Positions 6,039 to 11,425 of a stretch of 11,425 nucleotides of DNA are shown piece after piece. The translations under genes were made by a program, and so were the position numbers. The DNA is from an uncultured Chloroflexota bacterium (GTDB lineage: Bacteria > Chloroflexota > Dehalococcoidia > SAR202 > UBA11138), in assembly GCA_913046025.1 (NCBI GenBank), contig CAJWRP010000033.1, forward strand, positions 1 through 11,425. The letters are read 5' to 3'. Each line of letters begins with the position of its first letter. The first letter of the stretch is position 1. A model generated the notes under the pieces. That model searched no databases. It was not told the origin of the DNA and saw only the letters and a program-made list of their open reading frames with translations.

Positions 6039-6077
6039 CGGTCGTTCGGCAATTAAACGCCTTCTATACGCCCCGCT
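6037..6077 (+). promoter_or_regulatory. Candidate antiterminator stem of the cysteine attenuator
   Basis: AGCGG (6037-6041) pairs with CCGCT (6073-6077). After a 1x2 internal loop, CGT (6043-6045) pairs with ACG (6068-6070), giving 8 bp in all. The 3' half is most of the 5' arm of the terminator at 6068-6101, so the two folds exclude each other. The 5' half begins within the leader stop codon. A ribosome reaching the stop would mask it and permit termination; one stalled at the first Cys codon would leave it free and favour readthrough. Confidence 0.5.
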
Positions 6078-6110
6078 CATTACATATTGTGAGCGGGGCG
6101 TTTTTAATTT
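6068..6110 (+). terminator. Intrinsic terminator in the reductase leader
   Basis: Bases 6068-6079 and 6090-6101 form a perfect 12-bp GC-rich stem with a 10-base loop, followed by TTTTTAATTT (6101-6110). It lies between the promoter (5949-5978) and the reductase start (6191), with no gene but the leader ORF upstream of it. It is therefore best read as a regulated attenuator rather than the end of another gene. Confidence 0.88.
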
Positions 6111-6118
6111 CGGGAAAT

Positions 6119-6148
6119 AACAGTGGAACCGTTAACAGTGGAACCGTT
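6119..6148 (+). repeat. Perfect tandem duplication of a 15-bp unit
   Basis: AACAGTGGAACCGTT occurs twice in a row (6119-6133 and 6134-6148). Each unit is itself an imperfect palindrome (AAC-x-GT facing AC-x-GTT). It lies between the attenuator terminator and the ribosome-binding site of the reductase. It could be a recent slippage duplication or a two-copy protein- or RNA-binding site. Confidence 0.8.
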
Positions 6149-6190
6149 AAGGGTACTCAGGTCCACAGAGTCATAAGGAAAGGCAAAAGA

Positions 6191-7951
6191 ATGACGCAAA
6201 CGGATTGGAAGCCTCGCACCCAGGGTATTATCGAGGTGCTACCTGAAGAGATAGCTGACTTTGAGGAGCAGGTAAAGAAGTTTCAGTCAGGCGAATGGGA
6301 ACCCAATGATTTTATGGCATTTCGCCTAAGGCAAGGTGTATACGGTCAGCGCCAGGTCGACGAGCAGATGCTTAGGATTAAAGCACCATTTGGCGCCATA
6401 ACGGCCGACCAGTTGGAGGCATTGGGAGAGGTTGCGGAGAAGTTTGCTCCGCTAAAGAAGGGTCACATTACGACCCGCGAAAACTTCCAGTTCCACCACA
6501 TCCCTCTTGAGCAAACGCCGGAGATTCTGCGGCTCATAGGCGACGTTGGACTTAGCACTCGTGAAGCCTGTGGCAACACTGTCCGCAACGTGACAGGTTG
6601 CGCCATGGCAGGCGTTTGCGCTAACGAGCCATTCGACGTTTCACCGTACGCAGCAGCCTATGCGCGATACTTCGTACGGCACCCCTTCACACAGGCCATG
6701 CCCCGTAAGATAAAGACGGCCATGTCCGGCTGCGCCAGTGACTGCGCCATCACGCCCATACACGACGTCGGCTTCATACCCAAGGTGCAGGACGGTAAAA
6801 AGGGCTTCAAGATGGTTACCGGTGGCGGCACAGCTATCATGCCTCGCATCGCACCAACGCTGTTTGAGTTCGTGCCGGTTGAGGAGTACCTAAAGGTAAC
6901 CGAAGCTGTCCTACGTGTGTTCCACCGCACTAATGAGTTACGAAAGAACCGCATGAAGGCCCGCATCAAGTTCTACATCGATAGAGTTGGAATCGACCAG
7001 TTCAGGACAGAGGTAGAAGAGGAGCTAAAGGAGTCCTGGGCCCAGCGTTCCTTCGATCCCAAAGACCTTTTATTCATTGACGACGAAGCCGGTGACGCTC
7101 CGAGTCTGGACGGCGATTACAAGCCCCAGGGCAACGAACCTGAGTTCCAGGCGTGGCTTGACACCAACGTTGAGACACAGAAGCAGGCTGGCTATAGGGT
7201 CGTCAACATTAAGGTGAAAATGGGAGACATTAACGCGCAGCAGTTTGGCCAGTTGGCCGACATATCTCGGAAGTATGCCGGTGGTCGAGCTCGCCTGACC
7301 CATCAGCAGAACCTGACCCTCCGCTGGGTGCCCGAAAATGCTCTTTATGAGGTCTGGCAAAAGCTAAGCGATATCGGCTTTGGTGACTCGGGGGTCCATG
7401 GCATAACGGACGTCGTTTCATGCCCAGGCACAGATAGCTGCAAGCTGGGAATAACAGCCTCGATGGGCTTGGGCAGGGCAATTAGCGACACCATTGATGA
7501 GCTAGATAAGTCTGACCCACTGGTTAGTCAGATGCATGTGAAGATGAGCGGTTGCCCAAATGGCTGTGGGCAGCACCACATCGCCGACATCGGATTTCAC
7601 GGCGCAGCGGCCAAGGGGCCTGGTGGCCAAGTGCCTGCCTACGAAATGTTCCTGGGAGGAAGCTTCGAAGGCGGTGACCCACGCTTCGGACAGCGCATAA
7701 AGACGAAGATTCCCGCAAAGCTGGCGCCTGAAGCCCTGAAGCTGGTCGTGGCCGACTTCCAGGCCAATCACCAGGACGACGAGGTCTTCAAGGACTACGT
7801 TCTACGGGTAGGCAATCCGCATTTCGAGGATTTGCTGACTCGATTCAAGAACATACCTGAACTTAACAGGGAGACCCTGGACCAGTACATCGACTGGGAC
7901 AAGACTATCAAGTACATATTGGAGCGCGGCGAAGGCGAGTGTGCAGTCTAG
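6191..7951 (+). CDS. Siroheme/[4Fe-4S] reductase, probably assimilatory sulfite reductase
   Basis: This 586-residue enzyme belongs to the ferredoxin-type sulfite/nitrite reductase family, which reduces sulfite to sulfide or nitrite to ammonia by six electrons. Both pseudo-symmetric halves are visible: HITTRENFQFHH (92-103) mirrored by RLTHQQNLTLRW, and EACGNTVRNVTGC (125-137) plus KIKTAMSGC in the first half. The [4Fe-4S]-siroheme ligands are C411-x5-C417 (SCPGTDSC) and C455-x3-C459 (GCPNGC). FRLRQGVYGQRQ (44-55) and EACG (125-128) resemble the region of the Tyr-Cys pair of the mycobacterial sulfite reductase; this is suggestive only. ATG 6191 is chosen because AGGAAAGG (6176-6183) precedes it by 7 bases; an upstream in-frame GTG at 6089 lies in the terminator. 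The cysteine-codon leader favours sulfite over nitrite as substrate. Confidence 0.88.
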   Translation: MTQTDWKPRTQGIIEVLPEEIADFEEQVKKFQSGEWEPNDFMAFRLRQGVYGQRQVDEQMLRIKAPFGAITADQLEALGEVAEKFAPLKKGHITTRENFQFHHIPLEQTPEILRLIGDVGLSTREACGNTVRNVTGCAMAGVCANEPFDVSPYAAAYARYFVRHPFTQAMPRKIKTAMSGCASDCAITPIHDVGFIPKVQDGKKGFKMVTGGGTAIMPRIAPTLFEFVPVEEYLKVTEAVLRVFHRTNELRKNRMKARIKFYIDRVGIDQFRTEVEEELKESWAQRSFDPKDLLFIDDEAGDAPSLDGDYKPQGNEPEFQAWLDTNVETQKQAGYRVVNIKVKMGDINAQQFGQLADISRKYAGGRARLTHQQNLTLRWVPENALYEVWQKLSDIGFGDSGVHGITDVVSCPGTDSCKLGITASMGLGRAISDTIDELDKSDPLVSQMHVKMSGCPNGCGQHHIADIGFHGAAAKGPGGQVPAYEMFLGGSFEGGDPRFGQRIKTKIPAKLAPEALKLVVADFQANHQDDEVFKDYVLRVGNPHFEDLLTRFKNIPELNRETLDQYIDWDKTIKYILERGEGECAV

Positions 7952-7983
7952 CAGCTAACGCTTAGCGCCCTTAAAGCTAAGGT

Positions 7984-8025
7984 GTAAATGAAAAACCCCG
8001 CCAATTGGCGGGGTTTTTCATTTAC
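7984..8025. terminator. Bidirectional intrinsic terminator, 42-bp perfect palindrome
   Basis: Bases 7984-8025 equal their own reverse complement. The core CCCCGCC/GGCGGGG stem is flanked by five A on the left and five T on the right, giving a terminator on both strands. It sits between the reductase stop (7951) and the stop of the convergent membrane-protein gene (8039), serving both. Confidence 0.95.
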
Positions 8026-8038
8026 TTCTCTTTTAGGC

Positions 8039-8455
8039 CTACCGCTTAAACTTCCCGCGTATGCGGTCAATAAAGTTTGCCCTGGGAACAGATGGGGCAT
8101 CATCTAGGAGCTGGCCACGCCAACGCTGTTCGGGGCCCTTTGGTGGCTTAACAAAAAACATACCGTATCCAATAATGAAAAGAAGCAGCCCCGCCCACGC
8201 CAGTGGACCGAAGGCAACAGGAACAATCATCCTTGTAATGGCAGCCAACAGTATCAAGCTAACCGCTACGAGAACAATCCGCCCAGGAGTGATAGACCAG
8301 GCTTTGCCTTCCAAGGATTGTCGGACATACTTCTTCAGCAAACTGAAGAAGTTAGCCTTTTTCGGCCGAATAGGGATGGGTGCATCCAGGTCGGCCTTCC
8401 TCAGGATCTCTTCAATTTCAGATTGATACTGGTCTGGTTTTTTCTGTTCTGGCAT
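8039..8455 (-). CDS. Small conserved-looking two-helix membrane protein, function unknown
   Basis: I do not recognise this 138-residue protein. It has a charged N-terminus with an amphipathic stretch (YQSEIEEILRKA, residues 10-21) and a proline-rich linker. Two transmembrane helices follow (about 59-78 and 83-102), separated by a short Pro/Gly turn. The basic C-terminal tail, with RWRGQ and ending IDRIRGKFKR, suggests that both ends are cytoplasmic. Start ATG at 8455-8453; the upstream ribosome-binding site is weak. It is transcribed alone, convergent with the reductase. Clear helices, sensible charge distribution and a shared terminator support a real gene. Confidence 0.7.
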   Translation of the reverse strand: MPEQKKPDQYQSEIEEILRKADLDAPIPIRPKKANFFSLLKKYVRQSLEGKAWSITPGRIVLVAVSLILLAAITRMIVPVAFGPLAWAGLLLFIIGYGMFFVKPPKGPEQRWRGQLLDDAPSVPRANFIDRIRGKFKR

Positions 8456-8744
8456 TTTCTACACATGGAATTCGCTACAAATACAGATGTCGACTAGATG
8501 GAGAAGTTCCACTGAATTATTATAGCGGTTTCTTTGCTATAGCGGTGGATTTACCATATGTGAATTCCCGTGCCTTCTTGAGAGGTCGATAATTACCACC
8601 TACGAGTACGGCATTGAAATTCATGGCACAGAACTGTTAACAGGATATCACAGGTCTAAACAACTCTATACTCCAATTGATTATGGGCCTAATCGCAATC
8701 GTAAACCGCCTATTATGGACTGTTAAGTATTCTGTCTACTATCC

Positions 8745-8772
8745 TTGACGCTGTCAAATTCACTGGTCTAAT
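8745..8772 (+). promoter_or_regulatory. Candidate distal promoter of tig
   Basis: TTGACG (8745-8750) and TCTAAT (8767-8772) are separated by 16 bases; each matches the sigma70 consensus at 5 of 6 positions. The -35 overlaps the small palindrome TTGAC-GCT-GTCAA (8745-8757). Confidence 0.5.
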
Positions 8773-8859
8773 GACTCAATTTGACATCGGAATGGCTTAA
8801 CTCTGAGGCAAATTCGACTTCCCAATTGCCTGGCGATTCTTTTGAATTGGCACTGCGCG

Positions 8860-8868
8860 TGATATAAT
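8860..8868 (+). promoter_or_regulatory. Extended -10 promoter immediately upstream of tig
   Basis: TGATATAAT (8860-8868) is a perfect extended -10 (TGn-TATAAT). TTGAAT at 8842-8847 is only 15 bases away, so recognition would rest on the extended -10. It gives a leader of about 25 bases to the GTG start at 8901. Confidence 0.6.
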
Positions 8869-8900
8869 TATTCCACTAACCCTATGCCTGGGAGCCATCT

Positions 8901-10286
8901 GTGAAAATCACCCAAGAAGAAGTCGTAGACCGCCAAACCGTGCTTAATATCGAGCTTGAGGAGGAGGATCTCAACTCCTATATCGATCAAGGCTATCGCA
9001 AAATTGCACCTCGTCTTGCCATCCCCGGTTTCCGGAAGGGCAAAGCACCTCGAAGAATCGTTGAGCAGTTCGTAGGAAGAGAATCCCTATTGAACGAAGT
9101 CTTGGACACGATGCTGCCTGAGATTACAGGCAAGGCCATTGAAGAGCAGGCCATTGAAGCTGCTGGTATGCCTAGCATTGAGTTAGAAGAGCTGGATCCG
9201 ATCATTGTTAAGGCCACAGTTCCTTTGATGCCCGAGATATCCCTGGGCGATTACAAGGAAATCTCGGTCGAAGAAGAACCGGCAAATGTTAGCGAAGAAG
9301 ACATCCAACAACGCCTGGAACAGATTCAACACGGTATGGCATCATGGGAGCCGGTTGAGCGTAGTGTCCAGATGGGCGACCTGGTTACCATCCAGGCCAA
9401 GGGCCTGATAGACGGCGACAGCGTTATAGAAGAAAAGGACGCAGTGCTGTTTCTCGATGAAGATTCCGACCGGCCCTTCCCTGGCTTCGCTCAGCAACTG
9501 GCGGATATGGCACAAGATGAGCCCAAGGATTTTACCTTGTCCATTCCAGAAGACTTCGGTGACGAGAAGTTGGCAGGCAAAGATGTTGCCTTTTCAGTCA
9601 CTGTTGGCGAGATTAAGGAAAGAGTTTTGCCGGAGTTGGACGACGAGCTTGCCAAGAGCGTAGGCGACGGTTACGAATCCTTCGAAGCCCTGAAGGCAGA
9701 GATCGAAAGCGACGCCAACGAGGCAGCGGAGAGCAGCGCAACTCAAAAGTATAACGAGGCCGTGATGGAGGCCTTCCTGAGCAAGGTAACCATCGAGGTC
9801 GCACCAGTTATGGTGGGCCACGAAGTAACCCATATGGAGGGCGAGAGGTCTAGGGTGTTGAGCCAGATCAACGTACGACTGGACGACTACCTTCGATCCA
9901 TCGGCAAATCCGAGCAGGAGATGCGCGACGAACTTCGTTCCGAGGCAGAGGAACGCATCAAGCGAACCTTCGCCATGTCCAAACTGGCAGAGGAGGAGGG
10001 CATAGAGATTTCGGAGCAGGATGTTGAGGAGAGGATCAAAGAGATCCTCGCCAATAACACCCAGGATACAGAGGGTCTTCCAGTCGAGCCAGAGTTCACA
10101 GACGAAATGCGAGAATCCGTCAATCGGGTGCTCAGTTCAGAAAAAACCCTAGAACGGCTTGTGACAATAGCAAAGGGCGAACAGTCATCCGAAGCTAAGT
10201 CCAAACCCGAAAGCGTTGTCGATACACAAGATGACGAAGACGGAAGCACAGAAGACGAAACATCAGAACAGAGCGAAGGAGAGTAA
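8901..10286 (+). CDS. tig: Trigger factor (ribosome-associated chaperone and peptidyl-prolyl isomerase)
   Basis: Trigger factor binds at the ribosome exit tunnel and shields nascent chains. The 461-residue protein has the ribosome-docking signature GFRKGKAP at residues 43-50, the same place as in E. coli. A central FKBP-type isomerase domain (about 159-240, [10 protein letters not shown] to VTVGEIKE) and a long helical chaperone domain follow. The end is a strongly acidic, low-complexity tail from about residue 427, rich in Glu, Asp, Ser and Thr; this lengthens the protein modestly and is probably disordered. Start GTG 8901 with GGGAG (8890-8894) 6 bases upstream. Downstream clpP begins 5 bases after its stop, so the two are translationally linked. 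Confidence 0.96.
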   Translation: MKITQEEVVDRQTVLNIELEEEDLNSYIDQGYRKIAPRLAIPGFRKGKAPRRIVEQFVGRESLLNEVLDTMLPEITGKAIEEQAIEAAGMPSIELEELDPIIVKATVPLMPEISLGDYKEISVEEEPANVSEEDIQQRLEQIQHGMASWEPVERSVQMGDLVTIQAKGLIDGDSVIEEKDAVLFLDEDSDRPFPGFAQQLADMAQDEPKDFTLSIPEDFGDEKLAGKDVAFSVTVGEIKERVLPELDDELAKSVGDGYESFEALKAEIESDANEAAESSATQKYNEAVMEAFLSKVTIEVAPVMVGHEVTHMEGERSRVLSQINVRLDDYLRSIGKSEQEMRDELRSEAEERIKRTFAMSKLAEEEGIEISEQDVEERIKEILANNTQDTEGLPVEPEFTDEMRESVNRVLSSEKTLERLVTIAKGEQSSEAKSKPESVVDTQDDEDGSTEDETSEQSEGE

Positions 10287-10291
10287 GAAAT

Positions 10292-10939
10292 ATGCTTTAC
10301 AGGCCTGAGGATTTCATTTCCAGTCAATGGCCTCAGAACGCCCGGCCCGAGAACGTAATTCCCATGGTTGTGGAGTCGGGTGCCCGTGGTGAGCGCGCTT
10401 ACGACATATACTCGCTGCTTCTCAAGGAGCGAATCATTTTCCTGGGCACGCCAATCGTTGACCATGTGGCCAACGCCATTATTGCCCAATTGCTGTTCCT
10501 GGATAGGGAAGAGCCCGACCGGGACATCAGCCTGTACATAAATTCCCCAGGTGGAGTAATCAGCGCAGGATTAGCTATTTTCGATACCATGCATCTCATA
10601 CGCCCTAACGTGTCCACCATATGCGTGGGACTGGCGGCCAGCATGGGTACAGTACTGCTTTGTGCAGGAGAAAAGGGCAAACGATTCGCCTTGCCGAACT
10701 CCACGGTGCACATGCACCAGCCGCTAGGCGGCGCACAGGGACAGGCTACTGACATTGAGATACATGCGAGAGAGATACTACGAATGCAGGACAAAATCCG
10801 TACGATCCTCTCAGAGAATACCGGCCAGCCTTATGATAAGGTTGCACAAGATACAGATCGTGACTACTACCTGAGCGCGGAACAGGCCCAGGAATACGGT
10901 CTGGTCGATGAAGTGATTGCCTCCAAGCGGACTGGATAA
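10292..10939 (+). CDS. clpP: ATP-dependent Clp protease proteolytic subunit ClpP
   Basis: ClpP forms the double-heptamer serine protease that degrades substrates fed by ClpX or ClpC. The catalytic triad is visible: S117 in GLAASMG, H142 in VHMHQPLGG and D191 in DTDRDYY, with the same spacings (25 and 49 residues) as E. coli S97, H122 and D171. The conserved [17 protein letters not shown] follows. The 215-residue protein has about 20 extra N-terminal residues before IPMVVE, consistent with a propeptide removed on maturation. Start ATG 10292; its ribosome-binding site GAAGGAGAG (10275-10283) lies within the last codons of tig. Gene order tig-clpP-clpX is the common bacterial arrangement. Confidence 0.97.
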   Translation: MLYRPEDFISSQWPQNARPENVIPMVVESGARGERAYDIYSLLLKERIIFLGTPIVDHVANAIIAQLLFLDREEPDRDISLYINSPGGVISAGLAIFDTMHLIRPNVSTICVGLAASMGTVLLCAGEKGKRFALPNSTVHMHQPLGGAQGQATDIEIHAREILRMQDKIRTILSENTGQPYDKVAQDTDRDYYLSAEQAQEYGLVDEVIASKRTG

Positions 10940-10963
10940 GATTTCCGTAGGTATATCGATACC

Positions 10964-11425
10964 ATGGCTCGTCCTACAAAAATCAATTTCTGCTCTTTCT
11001 GCGGCAAACCGCACGGCGAAGTTCGCAAAATGATCGCGGGACCTGCAAGCGTATTCATTTGCGATTCCTGTGTTCGAGTCTGCAAGACGATCATTGATCG
11101 CGAACTCGGCGAAAAGGAGGAAGCCAAGCTCTCAGGTAGCGACCAAAAGCCGGTTTTCAATCTCGTTAAGCCTGCGACTATCAAGAGCTATCTGGACGAG
11201 CACGTCATAGGACAGGAACACGCGAAGAAGGTGCTCTCAGTTGCGGTTTACAATCATTACAAGCGTTTGATGTATCGCACGAAGGACCATGATCAAAAGA
11301 TCGATAAATCATTGATCGAAGTAGAGATCGAGAAGAGTAATATTTTGATGATTGGCCCGACTGGTAGTGGTAAAACCTATCTGGCGCGTACCCTTGCAAA
11401 ACTGCTCGATGTTCCTTTTGCCATC
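10964..11425 (+). CDS. clpX: ATP-dependent Clp protease ATP-binding subunit ClpX, N-terminal part
   Basis: The first 154 codons of ClpX, the AAA+ unfoldase partner of ClpP; the gene continues past the right edge. The N-terminal zinc-binding domain is clear (C10-x2-C13 and C33-x2-C36). A linker leads to [20 protein letters not shown] (74-93), the ClpX-type start of the AAA+ module. The Walker A motif GPTGSGKT is at 131-138. The start ATG 10964 lies 24 bases after clpP; the ribosome-binding site is weak (GTAGG at 10947-10951, 12 bases away), so translation may depend on coupling to clpP. Confidence 0.97.
   Translation, partial: MARPTKINFCSFCGKPHGEVRKMIAGPASVFICDSCVRVCKTIIDRELGEKEEAKLSGSDQKPVFNLVKPATIKSYLDEHVIGQEHAKKVLSVAVYNHYKRLMYRTKDHDQKIDKSLIEVEIEKSNILMIGPTGSGKTYLARTLAKLLDVPFAI

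Larger units (their letters stand above)
8456..8900. other. Divergent intergenic region between the membrane protein and tig
   Basis: These 445 bases hold the promoters of tig on the right. On the left, TATAGCGG is repeated (8521-8528 and 8538-8545), overlapping a minus-strand TATAAT (8524-8519) that may serve the membrane-protein gene. A 6-bp inverted repeat (8806-8811 with 8826-8831) lies in the tig leader. A 70-codon plus-strand frame here has no family features and is not called. I see no RNA gene. Confidence 0.4.

Noticed and set aside
6089..6190. Longer N-terminus of the siroheme reductase from a GTG at 6089
   Set aside because: This GTG lies at the loop/3' arm of the leader terminator, has no ribosome-binding site, and the added residues include the 15-bp duplication. 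ATG 6191 has a strong site.
6552..6560. TTAGCACTC, a half-site of the CIRCE heat-shock operator
   Set aside because: It lies inside the reductase coding region and the required inverted half-site is absent.
8461..8592. Short plus-strand coding frame in the spacer before tig
   Set aside because: No ribosome-binding site, no family features, and it runs out of the antisense of the membrane-protein gene.
9887..10489. 200-codon minus-strand frame across tig and clpP
   Set aside because: Ser-rich antisense of the acidic tig tail; both plus-strand genes are certain.

Overview
The window is a bacterial chromosomal segment of moderate GC content with mostly housekeeping and assimilatory genes on both strands. 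The trigger factor, ClpP, ClpX order, 7-deazaguanine genes and general style of the proteins fit a Gram-positive-like or Chloroflexota (Dehalococcoidia/SAR202-type) genome. That placement is an impression from protein style only and is uncertain. I see no phage, transposase, CRISPR array, tRNA or rRNA.

Layout, left to right. (1) 2-1330: the C-terminal part of queC, then queE, both of the preQ0/queuosine pathway, separated by a hairpin-rich 231-nt spacer. (2) 1497-1820, minus strand: a small Rieske [2Fe-2S] ferredoxin gene broken by an in-frame TGA. The TGA lies exactly within one arm of a perfect 20-bp inverted repeat, whose other arm encodes the second cluster-binding motif. (3) 1978-4376: a sigma70-type promoter, a LeuA/homocitrate-synthase-like DRE-TIM enzyme, a fumarylacetoacetate hydrolase (FAH) family enzyme and an intrinsic terminator. 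(4) 4526-4685: two copies of a diverged 70-bp direct repeat with a 90-bp period, directly behind a minus-strand ccdA-like membrane gene (4693-5607). (5) 5949-7951: a siroheme/4Fe-4S reductase of the assimilatory sulfite/nitrite reductase family. Ahead of it lie a promoter, a 16-codon cysteine-rich leader ORF, a competing antiterminator stem and a strong intrinsic terminator. (6) 7984-8455: a 42-bp perfectly palindromic bidirectional terminator and a small minus-strand two-helix membrane protein. (7) 8745-11425: promoters, then tig, clpP and the start of clpX, the usual protein quality-control cluster.

The most interesting point is the leader of the reductase gene. A very short ORF starting almost at the predicted transcription start reads M-L-E-V-N-S-V-I-L-C-S-C-C-S-V-R-stop. 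Bases overlapping its stop codon can pair with the 5' arm of the downstream terminator. This is the architecture of ribosome-mediated attenuation sensing charged tRNA-Cys. It would couple cysteine shortage to expression of the enzyme that makes sulfide for cysteine, and it argues that the enzyme is a sulfite rather than a nitrite reductase. The second notable point is the broken Rieske gene, whose lesion looks like a template-switch (quasipalindrome-correction) mutation. All calls come from reading the sequence; no database search was run.
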